Below, in pieces: positions 49,454-60,227 of a stretch of 64,000 bases of DNA; the stretch's first letter is position 1; each line of letters opens with the position of its first letter. The notes beneath the pieces are model-generated. The model did not search any database. It had not been told where the DNA came from and saw only the letters and a list, made by a program, of their open reading frames with translations. The stretch is from Pyrocephalus nanus (taxonomy: Eukaryota > Chordata > Aves > Passeriformes > Tyrannidae), in contig CM076260.1 in assembly GCA_038380795.1 (NCBI GenBank), positions 8,200,033 through 8,264,032 on the forward strand, given 5' to 3'. A program made the position numbers and the translations under genes.

Positions 49454-52400
49454 ATAGATACCTTTCTTATCATAGGACTCTTTTGAAAGTGGACCCAGGC
49501 ATTTTTCAGAATCTGTCTGACAGGTGTGGATTTGTGCCATGAGAAAAGATGTTTCTGCCCCATTGCATTTTTCTGTATCCTGATGGATCCTTAAGCTCTG
49601 TCTCCCTTGTTCTTGTCTTATTTTATGTATGATTTTCACTTCGCTAATCTCTGGAAGGAGTGCCAGTCCTCTGGTTTATTAGTGCATCCAATTATAATTT
49701 CTAGCAATGGACATGCTCTTTCCCAAATAAGCTGATATTTATTAGTTAGATAATTATCAGTACTTGAAGTTGATGACCAAGGCAAACGTAACTGGTCAGT
49801 GTGTTTTCTTTCCTGGAAAAACAAAGGAATGCTTTCCTCTGCCTCTGCATTTCACTGATGCTGACCTGTAGCATGTCTTAAAAACACATTCATCATCACA
49901 TGTCAGGTTTGGTTTTTCATTCTTTACTTGTGGATCCTTGACCATCCAAGGACATTGTCTAGGCATTTCACATTGCAGCCTGGAACTCTGTGGTCCTCTC
50001 AAGTATAGTTCCCTAATTTTTGGACAGAAATAAGGGTATCCTGTCCCCCATATGGAGGAAGACATGAATTGTTAAGAAAGTAAGTAAGATTTAACAAATA
50101 TTAACAAAAGTCCAGTGTGTTACTTTCCAACTCTTTTCATCTGATTCTTCACAGAGATTTTAATGTAATGTCGAATACCCTCTATAGTTACATTTTGGCA
50201 CAGAAGACCTGCTTATCCATTCAACACCCCCCTCTAATTATTAGTAGCCTAGAAGATTTTCCTTTTCTTCAGTCAGAAAGTGGAAACTAATAATTCTTCC
50301 AAATCCAATAACTAATACCTCAAAACATGTTCTCACAACTGAAAGTAGGGGCTAGGCAATATGCAGAATAAACAAAGTAGAATTCCTCTCCCCTCCACAC
50401 TGAAGGGATTTGTTTTCAGCACATCATGAGCTACCAAATATCAAATGATTATTAGCTAAATAATGAAAGGGAAGATTAAGACATTTCTTAAGCTCTGTTG
50501 AGTCCTGGAGCACAGTGCCTGACTATGAAATAGTGTAGTGCTGGTATGATGATTCTTAAGTCTCTCTGTGAATCTGTCCCCAGTGATGGTGCTATTGCTG
50601 AGGGTCCCTTGGGATACTTATTTGTACCATGTCCCTTCTATGGATAGAGAAATAAAAGCTCCATAAAAGTGGAATTGTGTAGGCCCAGCAGAAGACAGGA
50701 AGGTCTAATGAAAAGAGTGAAGTGGAGTTCGTGGCTCACTTAAAAAAGTTGGGATTCTCTCATCAGACAGGAAAGGTGAAGGTGAGGGTGTGAGAGCTCA
50801 GAAAGGGGATGTTGGAGTCTTGCTGTAGACTGTGACTAAATGGCATGATTTACTCTCAGGACTGAGAGAAAATGCTAATGTGAGTCCTCTAAGGGAAAGG
50901 AGTTCTTACATCATTGTACTATCTGCCACTAAAAAGAAAATTTTACTGCTTTCCCCTGTCTCTGTCATTGGGGCTGGATCGAAGGATGTAGTTGCACTTG
51001 TTATCCCCAGGGACCCAGCCCACTTACAGACACATTGGAAAACTATTACTGTGTGGTATGAGCTTTCCTACTGAAAGACTGAAGACTCTGCAGGGATAAG
51101 AACTTGAGTCCTGTGGGGAATAATCATGTCTCATTCTCTTTTTATTTGCCACTTTAGCTGGGAGGCTTTAACTGGAATTTCTGCCCTTCTTAAAGAGGAG
51201 ACTTCCACCCACAGTTGCTATACCTTCCCCATAGGCAAAAATTTACACAGCAGTTCTTAAGTTATTCTCCAGTACTCTTTCATACTGTGGCTCTGGAATA
51301 GTCCATCCCATCCCTTACCCCCCCACTGCCATGAGATAGGGAGCTTGGGTCATATGAGAACTGAGAAATTTGCACGAAATTAACCCTTCCAGTTCAGAGC
51401 TCAGTTTAATATCTTTGATATTGGATTTCCTTGTCCTGCCTATCATTGCTTCTGCCACTGGAGGTCAATGCCATGCACTGTTTTGGCTAGCTTACCACCT
51501 GACAGGGTTTGTGTTCACCTATACAGAAACATCTCTTCTTTTGCTGCAAGCGCATCTATAGTGTGATTGGCACCAAGTTGTAAATAATTAGTGAAAGTAA
51601 TGACATAAATCCCAGTGGTAATCTTGTCCTATTTAGGATACAACTACAATCTGAACTTCAATAACACCTTTGACATAATCAAACATCCCAGAGCCCTTTA
51701 CGAGGCCATAAATTACTCACCTGTAAAGTAATGACTGTAGGGAATTACAGCAGGCAATGAGACCATTGATCGGTACTGGTACAAAATGAAGGAGAGGGCA
51801 TACAACAGAGGCCACTCCAGAACTCTTTTTGTTTGGAAATTTCCACAGTGCCTTTAATTTCTGCATGTATTTCTTCCCTTTCCTACAGATGAGACATAAG
51901 AGGAGGAAGACCATGTAGCTCTGATAGTCAAGGACACCTTAATCCATGCTGATCTGTCAATCCCATCTGAAAGTGATGGGATTTTAAGCAGGACACAAAT
52001 GTATGGTTTTATAGCCTGCAGGGAAAACTGCTCTTTAGCCAGTGATGCAAATAAACAAGTAAGTCACTTCCTTAAATTTGCATGGGCCATTTCTGAAAGC
52101 TGAGTTTTACTGCTGCTTTTAAACAAAAAATAGCAGTGATTGCTTTGGACACCTCAGATGATATACTGCACGCAAAATCAGGGCAGCCTCACCTCCTACC
52201 TCCTCCTAAGCTACCCTCTCTATGATTCAGAGTTTCTCTCACATTATTAAGTTAGTTGGAATTTTCTCCTTTATCGTTTTCATTTAAAATGTGCCACAGC
52301 TCTAGAAACTGTAAGTTAACAAATCCATATATCTATAAGCAGTCTGACTGAAAAAAAACTGGAATTATTTTGGTAGGCAACTCCTTAGTGTAAGAAAGAA

Positions 52401-53626
52401 TTGCTAAATTGAAAGCTTTCTTATTTATAAGATGATAATGAAAAATAAGGATCAAATTATTTCTGCAATTAAAAAATACCTGTGATTAGGAAATGTTTTG
52501 TATTACATGAAAAATCTCTGAGTTTTTTTTTACCTGAGAGAAGACAAGGGGATCAGGCCTTATATTTGTAAAATAAATACATATTTCTTAGCACCACCTG
52601 GAGCTCTTCTTGGTTTTATTGTGTTCTGGGATTACATGTTTATTATAGTCCTATTCTGGATTCCCAGAGTATTACTGCATTTGTTATTGAGGTGCCAACT
52701 TGATACCACTGGGACTACCTTATGGATGCCATTGAGTGTGAATTTGAAAAATGCTGCCTCTGAGATAACAAATATTTTGGCAAGATGGGAAAGTTACAAT
52801 AGCAAATATTTTGCCTGGATCTCAAAGGTATACTGCAGTTTTATAACTTGTGCCTTAGTTTTAAACTGTTTCGTGTTCTTAATTGCTTATCTTGGGTATT
52901 GGACATGATGATGGACTGAAAGCCATGGGGACTTTTCATGGAGAAAGACAGCAGTGTTTGGTCCCAAAGGTTTAATTTTGAAATCCAGCAGAATTGTTGT
53001 CCTTGCTCTGTGGATATGACAAATGAAAATGGGATTCATGCTGAATTTAGAAGATGTGTTTTAATGGGATAGGGTTTCTTTCGAATCACACACAAATAGA
53101 ATAATTTAACCTCTCATATTTTAAAAAGTAGCTTTACTTAGATTATTTCTGATGGTCCAATCCAAGGAATCTTGAAGCCTGCAGGAATATTTCTACTGGA
53201 TTCTGTGGGTTTTATAGTGGACCCTTACATGTTTGTAGAGGATAAGGCAAACCTTCCAGGAGCTCCTTGCTGAGCTGGGTGCAGTGTCTCAAAGTAGGTG
53301 CAGAAGGGACCACCAAGCTGCTACAGGACAAGATGGACAAGATGTCACCAGTGACCTCCTCCTTGGACTGTCCTAAGCATTACAGCTTGTTGGAAGCAAA
53401 GATGATCTCAGGAAGAAGCAAAATAAAAAAAGTAAACAGTCTACTCTCTCATCAACTGATGTCCATTTTTCTGTCTCATTTCCAGAGTTTTTAGTTGTTT
53501 ATCTTACACTCAGGGTCAGATACATTTCAAAGAGAAGATATCGTAATTCCATGGCAGTTTGAGGATTTTTGCTTTGTTTTGCCAGCTATGAATTAGTCAC
53601 AGCACTTTCAAATTTCCTGATTCAAC

Positions 53627-53629
<3 letters not shown>
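49454..53629. other. Unique sequence, no gene recognised
   Basis: Three minus-strand frames of 89, 62 and 66 codons follow one another with small overlaps across 50065-49439 (see findings). Apart from these, only short frames. No mobile element recognised. Confidence 0.45.

Positions 53630-53662
<33 letters not shown>
53630..53662. repeat. Poly-T tract, 33 bp
   Basis: The longest homopolymer in the window, 33 uninterrupted T. Read on the minus strand it is an A33 tail, but no recognisable retroposed transcript precedes it. Confidence 0.92.
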
Positions 53663-53666
<4 letters not shown>

Positions 53667-56470
53667 GATAACTTTCTTTTTCTCTCAAGTTTAACATCAA
53701 CTGAAGGGACGAAATTGTAACTGTATGAATACCGAGTGACAAGCATAATAAGTCCCTGTCTCTGGAAATCATTCCAATGAGAGCTTTAGGTTCTAGCTCT
53801 TAAAATGTGGTAATTTCCTTTGCAAACAGCTTGGTTACATACTGGTACCGGGTTTGCATTCTGCAAGGAACCATGATGTTGCATTTATTAGAATCTTTCT
53901 AATTGTCCTGAGTTAGTATGCATTTGTTATCCTCCATGAGGAAATCTAGCTAATTAGAATAATACCAAAGAGTGATTATTGCTATGTTTCATAGTTAAAC
54001 AAAGAAGATCAACACCTTTTTATACTTCAGTGAAAGTGGTTTAGAAATGAAATAAGATTGATATAAATATTTTTAACTAAAGGGAAAAAAGATAGTTATT
54101 GAAACTAGAAAAAAAGATTACCTTTGCTACACAGGAAAACAGATTTAAATTGCTGTGTAGTATAACAGTTCCAATTTTCCAAGATGAAAAATGATTGTTT
54201 CACTATTGCCTTGTCTACTTTTGGGTTTTCCCACCTGTTCTATCCAACTCTATGTTTAGAAAGTAGTCTCTCTGGGGCAGGGAATTACATTTTTTTATTA
54301 AATATGTGGCAGGCATCCAGCACAGAAGGGCCCTTATCCCAGGCTTTGTGGCTTTGTATTAGTGCAATACAAGTGATAAATATAAACCTATACCATATCA
54401 TTCAGCAATACTGCAAAACTATGATTTATTACCAACTCCCATTTTTATTTGGTATTTAAAGTGGAGGATAATCAAATGCAAAATTATGATGCGAACAACA
54501 GCTGTTTAGGCAAAATGATCTATTAAAAATTATCAAATCATTACACATAGCTGTGAAAATGCTGTATTGGAACAATAAATGCTTGTATTTGCTTCTAAAC
54601 TTGAAGTAACACTTTCACCACCTACTTAAATTAGCTCTGAGGTAGGTGGGTGCCATGTTCATCTCCAATGAACAAGCAATTTCTGAGCATGAGTGGGTGA
54701 AAAAAGCTCATTACCCAGGGGCCTTCCAAGCCAGTCAGGGAGATCTCTGGTGATTTTAATTGCCTATGGATTAGAAAGCTAAGGAAATGAGTTGCACTTG
54801 GTAGCTGTCATGCTCTTGGATGAGTTTTAGATAACTTAGACCTCATTCTTAAATCATTGACCATAACTAACCCGTGTCATGAAAAAAGGGATATTGAAAA
54901 GAAAAAAAGGCAGCAATGCAGTCAACACAAGACTGAACAGCATTCTGTTGCCAAAAAAGGTAGTATGAATCTTTAAACATAAATAGTGAAACAGTGATTG
55001 GGACTGGTGAGGGAGACTTGAATTAGAAAGAACACTGTGTGCAGAAGACACATATCTGTTTATACCAGAATACTGAAAAACTAAGACAACATAGAATAGA
55101 CTGTGAAAAGTGAGGTGGCAAAGCAGTTGGTCTAGTTCATGAAGTGGGCCACACCGCACAAATCCAGCAATGCAAAGAGAATGTCTGATATTGCAGGTCC
55201 AATGGTTCTTAAAAAAAAAAAAATTGTCATGGATGGGTTCTCTGATTCACTGAATGTTTTCATGCATTTTTCAGGCACACAATTTGATCAAGCAAAGGTG
55301 TCTGTAGTGCAGGGATAAAGAGGTAACTTTTATGTAAAGTCAGGATATTTGATCAAAAGTTTTTTTTTGGTATTGCAAACTGTGGTTCTGATAAACATTT
55401 CAGATTCCACTAACAAACAGTTTGAATCCACAAGCTGCAGATACAAGGTTCTGCATTCTCTTAAACATTGACTTGGTAATCAGCTCTTCCTACTCCTACT
55501 TTTAATCTTTAAAAATGTTAATTGATCACCATTCTGATAATTTCCAGGCTAAAGATTTTTTTTTCTTTCCAGTGGACATATAGTGAATTAAATGCTCAGG
55601 AGGAACAAAATGCAATTATGCAGGTTTTCATTCCTCCATACACGCTAATTAGAACAGATAAAACTTTTGTTACAGCATTTATAGTATTTGTGAGGATAAT
55701 GTATCTGGGAGATAAGAAGGGACAATATCTCACAATAATTTAAACATGAAGTATTTTCCATAATGCATCTACGGGGAATGGTTCAGTTATCAGATGCTGA
55801 GGCAGCAGTGTATTTATGAAGCATTATTGTAAAAATACATACAGCAATGGCAGATTGCAAATCACAGCAAGTCACCAAAATAATGTTATAACTCTTGGTG
55901 AAAGGCTATCAGTACATTGTGGGTCTGAATTGTGACACTACCTGGAGCTGCACAACCAGCACCTGCTAGGTCATTACAAAACTTGTCTGGAAATTTTATG
56001 CTAGGTCTAAGAGGAAGGAATGAGAATGAAGTGTCAGAAATTATGATCGTCTTTCACAATTTTGTCATCTGTAATAAATCTCTTTCTATAGTTAGAGGAT
56101 CTCCTTTATTGTAAGGATTAAAAAAAGAGAAGGAGGAGGAAAAAAAAACCCCTGAGAGCTGATGAAGCTTTATGAAACTTAACTTATGCTGTATTTTCCT
56201 TTCACTTCAAATCTACTTAAGTTCCTGGGATTGCTGTAGTATCTTCTAATTTAGTCTGACTGTGGAGAGATTGTATTTTAGACTGACAGTTTAACTCTTG
56301 AATAAAATGAGAGATGTTTCTCTTGGACATTTATCTCTAAATCAATGAGGCTAATTGAGCACGTTAGAAAAATGTGAGGGAAATCCCTTTGCAGTATTTT
56401 ACTTTTCTCCATGAAAATACCAAAGGCAAACATGGTCTTGTTCTTTATAAATCCTGAATTGGATAAGGGC
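53663..56470. other. Unique AT-rich sequence, no gene recognised
   Basis: Frames up to 101 codons (54854-55159, minus), hydrophobic and without known motifs. A 13-A run lies near 55211-55223. No CR1 or LTR recognised. Confidence 0.5.
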
Positions 56471-56709
56471 GTGTAGTGCTAGGACAAGGGGGAAATGGCT
56501 TTAAACTGGGAGATGGTAGGCTTGGATTAGATATTGGGAAGAAATGCTTTATTGTGAGGGTGGTGAGGCGCTGGAACAGGGTTCCCAGAGAAGTTGTGGA
56601 TGCCCCATCCTTGAAGTGTTCAAGGCCAGGCTGGATGGAGCTCTGAGCAACCTGGTCCAGTGGAAGGTGTCCCTGTCTCAAACAATTCTGTGATTCCATT
56701 ATTCTATGA
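56471..56709 (+). mobile_element. CR1 LINE 3' end
   Basis: gtgtagtgctaggacaagggggaaatggctttaaactgg, tagattgggaagaaatgcttt-type, gtgaggcgctggaacagggttcccagagaagttgtggatgccccatcc, aaggccaggctggatggagctctgagcaacctggtccagtggaaggtgtccctg, then acaattctgtgattccattattctatg. This is a clear CR1 3' region with intact terminal repeats. Confidence 0.95.
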
Positions 56710-56799
56710 AAATGCCTCTGTGCTGCATCCCAGGCCACACAAGCACTGTCCTGGTCAGCTGCAGAGACTACACATTATTCCATGCACTTTAAACTGCAA

Positions 56800-56832
56800 C
56801 CCCCCCAACTGCCCTCCCCCCTTCCCCCCCCC
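56800..56832 (-). repeat. C-run cluster (G-quadruplex pattern on the minus strand)
   Basis: C runs of 7, 3, 6 and 9, separated by spacers of 5, 1 and 2 bases, lie just downstream of a CR1 3' end. They could form a quadruplex on the minus strand or an i-motif on the plus strand. Confidence 0.75.
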
Positions 56833-56854
56833 AAATAATTGAACCACCTATTGC

Positions 56855-56994
56855 TTAGCACGACCAAGAAGAGCCTGCCTCCATTCTCTTGGCACCTTCA
56901 CTTCAGATATTTGTATAAATCAATGAGCTCCTCTCTCAGTTGTCTCTTCGAGGCTGAACAGGCCCAAGTCTTGCAACCTTCCCTCAGGTAAGAT
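56855..56994 (-). mobile_element. CR1 LINE, right-hand (3') part of an interrupted copy
   Basis: The plus strand reads cacgaccaagaagagcctgcctcc..ttcacttcagatatttgtataaatcaatgagctcctctctcagttgtctcttcgaggctgaacaggcccaagtcttgcaaccttccctcag. This is the complement of the CR1 'gaccaagaagagcctggctcc..aggtatttgtacacattgataagatcccc..ctcttctccaggctaaacagtcccagctctctcagcc' region. It stops abruptly and resumes about 920 bp later. Confidence 0.88.
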
Positions 56995-57913
56995 CCCAGT
57001 TCCAGGAGCCATGAGCTCACCCAGGCTTTTTACTTTTAAAAATATACAAGGCTCCAAAAATTTGCCCACTGAACTTTTGTAGAGCCTTTGGTTTTTTAAT
57101 TACCTTGAGACTGTGTAAAGAGAAAGCACTGCACACATTTTCTCAGGAGATACTTTTACTGATGAAACATGGGAGTAAAAAAAGAATCTTGGCAAAAGTT
57201 TAAAAGGGTAACATACAACCAAAACAAAGCATTCTACAAAGCATTGACTTAGCACATGCTAACTCACACAACTTAGCAAAATCCAACCCACTGGTTTTAA
57301 GTTACCCAACATATTAAGTAGAGAAAAGAGATTAAAAGAATTAAAGAAAGAAAAATACCAAGAGAAGACAAAGAAGTAAAGAAAGAGGAAAAAAAAAAAA
57401 GATTAGGAGAAGAATAAGAAAAAAAATACCTACCACCAAAGAGTCCAATGGAAGTCCAGTTTCACATGGTGGAGGCAGGTCCCAGGAGAGGGAGAGAGAG
57501 AGGGAGAGAGAAGGAGAGAGAGGGAGAGAGAAGGAGAGAGAGGGAGAGAGAGGGAGGGAGAGAGAGAGGGAGGGGGGGGAGGGGGAGGCAGGAGAGGGGA
57601 AGGGGGAGGGGGGAGAGGGAGAGGGAGAGGGGGAGAGGAGGAGAGAGAGAGAGATATGGAGGCCATGTGCTCCTTACTTATGAGCTTTGGCCCTTGTGTC
57701 CAGGCCTCCCAGAGGGACTTCTGACTCACTGACCAATCTGTGCCTCCAGGCTGGAGAGAGAGATGGGGCAGCCACTCAGGGGCTGGGTTAGGGGTGCCAA
57801 GGGTCATGGGGTTGGAGAGCTCCCAGGCTGCCCCATGAGGCTGCCATGTGGGGGCAACTTGAGCCCTAGCCCCTCACACATACTTGAGTTGGTTCCAGAC
57901 CAGTCATAAAATG
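56995..57913 (-). mobile_element. Block inserted in CR1, probably an ERV LTR (unassigned)
   Basis: About 920 bp separates two co-linear halves of one CR1. On the minus strand it has a GC-rich start (cacatggcagcctcatggggcagcctgggagctc), a long CT tract, then actggacttccattggactctttggtggtagg and a T-rich segment. It then continues aaaccagtgggttggattttgctaagttgtgtgag and aagtatctcctgagaaaatgtgtgcagtgctttc. The layout fits a passerine-type LTR. The best guess at boundaries is a TG..CA-like unit at 57078-57880 with weak 'actt' flanks. No clean target duplication was found, so identity and exact ends are open. Confidence 0.5.
57484..57654 (+). repeat. Polypurine (GA/GGA)n tract, about 170 bp
   Basis: Only A and G on the plus strand, apart from one C at 57589. 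It mixes gagaga, ggaga and G-rich units, including runs of up to 8 G. A less pure A-rich purine segment precedes it at 57315-57426. Mirror-repeat purine tracts of this kind can adopt triplex (H-DNA) structure, and the G-rich part also fits quadruplex patterns. Confidence 0.92.
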
Positions 57914-58100
57914 ATTGGGAGATGCTTCAATCCCTTGATCATCTTTGCTGCCCTACACTGAACACTCGCCAGTAGCCACTTGTCTTTCTTTTACTGAGCC
58001 TAGAACTGGACACAGCACTCTACATATGGCCTCACCAGGGCTGAGGAGAGGTGCAGGATCACCTCCCTCGACCTGCTGGCAATGAAGTTCCAGTGTATCT
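57914..58100 (-). mobile_element. CR1 LINE, left-hand (5') part of the interrupted copy
   Basis: The plus strand reads gggagatgcttcaatcccttgatcatctttgctgccctacactgaacactcgccagtagccacttgtctttcttttactgagcctagaactggacacagcactctacatatggcctcaccaggg..ggatcacctccctcgacctgctggc. This is the complement of the CR1 segment adjoining the block at 56855-56994. The two were once contiguous. Confidence 0.9.
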
Positions 58101-59848
58101 TCACATACTTAAGAGGAATGGATCTCAGTTCCCACTTCCTTTCGTCCTCCTCAACCTGCACTCCACTGTAATACTCGCTATCATAAATTAATGTGCTTAA
58201 ACATGTTAGCGTTGTCAAGAAATAATTACATTTCTTTCAGACTGTCTTTCTCACTAAGCATGATGGAAAAATTTGTATCCTAAAATAACTTTTGGAGTCA
58301 ATAAAAGGAAGTGGCAGCAGTGGTTAAAGTTCTGGAGAGGTGCTGGAGGGTGACAAGGTATCAAGACTGGATGACATCCTGAAGGAATTTAAGGAAAATG
58401 CTGTCAAAATAGACATAATCCCTCATTAAGTTAATCAACCCCAGCTGAGGAGTTTGATGGAGAAAGTATAAGCACCTTTTAAAAAAGTGTTAGAAATTGC
58501 AAGTTTCAGATTTGCTTCAGTATGAAAAGAAAATTTGAATTATAAATGAAGATTTATTTTGTTTACAGAACCCCTTGATTGGTGTAAAATGGCAAAGCTG
58601 AAGAAATAAGGCTGCCATAAAAGATAATCATGCATCTCTGGCATCCAAGTATTTGAACTGAATTGTATGCGCATGAAGGCAGTTATTATAACTAATTCGG
58701 AATTTCAACAAGCTTTTTATGAAACCCCTTGAAGGAGGCTTTCAAGGAAATGAAGTAACCCTAATACATTAGAGGTGAATTGCACTTATGTGCAAGAAAC
58801 TGTTGAAGTGACAGAAAACAAGGGACAAATCATTTTATCCAGGATGAGGCGTTTTACCTTGTGGAAGTGCTTCATGGTGATCAAGTCTCTCAAGGGAGCC
58901 TTGGTGACTAGTTTGGACTACATATTCCACTTTTAGTAAGGCAAAACTTTTGGTAAGTTAAACTTCATCCCTGCTCTTGAATGTAGAGGTTCCTGAGGTA
59001 AACCACCATGTTCTGTGTAGTTTGATATATCAGTTATTAATGAGCTAGTGAAGAGATTAACTGTGTAAAATGACAACACTTGAATGTGATGCAATTATTT
59101 CACTGGAGAGAAATGAAGAATTCAATGTTAGGAGCGTTTGTTTAGGTATTACAAATGTAAATTAAATTTCAAATCCAATTGAAAAAAGAGAATAATTTGA
59201 AGTAATTATGAGTTAAAAATAAACTCTAACTCCCCAAACAAATAAACCTTCTGTCATTTCTGTAGCTCTGTAATTCACATCGAGTCCTGGAACAATCTTG
59301 TTACCGTGGTTTCTCCACGGCGCTTGTCAGACTTCCATCACCTCACAAAACCCCCATTGCTCTCTCCCTGCAGTTCTCTTACCTCCTATTTCAAAGCCAG
59401 ATGGTTTTTTCCTCCTCTCCCTGCTCAACATGTTGTTGCCTTGCACCTCCCCTTGTCACTAGAGCTGAGGTACTGCAGGGATGTGTGGAACAAACCCAGG
59501 GTGAATTGAGTGCTTTGGCCAAGCACCACGTACAGGAAGAAAGAGGTGAGGGAACAGCAGTGTCTGGAGGCTGCTACTGGACTTTTTTTCCATCCTTGTT
59601 CTTCTTCTCTCACTGTTCACTGAAGTCAAATAGACAAATAGACATGAGAGCAAATAGCTGAAACTGCTGAAATGAGAGCAGGAGGGGAAGGCTCTGTTAG
59701 CAAACTCCTGTTGGAGGTACCCCACGAGAGGTATATTTATAGTGGAGAAAAACCTCTGAAGAAAAGGAGAACCGAAGAGAAGACAGCTTTGGGATACAGC
59801 TAAACTACTGGACAACAGATAACTTCCTACCCCAGAGACTGCTTTTCA
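58101..59848. other. Unique sequence, with a possible CR1 scrap
   Basis: 58310-58450 (tcaagactggatgacatcctgaaggaatttaaggaaaatgctg) faintly resembles CR1 ORF2 on the plus strand. A 6 bp perfect hairpin (ccgtgg/ccacgg) lies near 59304-59320. A 118-codon minus-strand frame (59459-59815) is not recognised. Bases 59660-59848 could be remnants upstream of the LTR-like segment that follows. Confidence 0.4.
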
Positions 59849-60227
59849 TGTTATAGAAGTTTTATGTTTATTCAATTTATTAACAATATTGTTAAAAAAA
59901 AATAAAATCTTACTTTATATGTAATCTGCAATTTCAGTTATTGTTAGCCCTGTCCCTATTCGTTGATTGTAACTCCTCTGCTTATTGGCCCTTGATAGTT
60001 AAAATTTATAACTTTTCCCCTTCTTTCTATCTCCCCTTACCCATATTTGGATGTGTTGAGCTCAATTTCCCCATTTATAGACATTCCTTTGCATGAAACT
60101 CCCTTAATTCCTCCCAAATTCCACACATTCCATGCTCTACCACAAAAAAGTTAGCTCACCCCTGAAATAAAGGTTAGTCCATTTTGTCTTCAGCCTGTGT
60201 GATTCTTGTGCAAAGTGGATTTCTACA
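59849..60227 (+). mobile_element. LTR-like segment (candidate ERV solo LTR)
   Basis: It has retroviral-promoter architecture on the plus strand: an inverted CCAAT box (attgg, 59984-59988), a TATA-like tttata about 20 bp downstream (60005-60010), and an aataaa polyadenylation signal at 60166-60171. A GT-rich tail gattcttgtgcaaagtgg follows, ending ttctaca. The text gttagccctgtccctattcgttgattgtaactcctctgcttattgg resembles an avian LTR U3 I have seen. Starting at tgttatag (59849) and ending in ca (60227) is a guess, since no target duplication was found at these ends. Confidence 0.5.

Noticed and set aside
57430..57807. 125-codon minus-strand frame rich in Ser/Pro/Leu, and the Arg/Glu-rich plus-strand frame opposite it
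   Set aside because: Both are translations of the polypurine tract, which contains no stop codons in several frames because of its composition.
59304..59320. Hairpin ccgtgg/ccacgg as a terminator
   Set aside because: A 6 bp stem without a T run, in a vertebrate context where intrinsic terminators do not apply.
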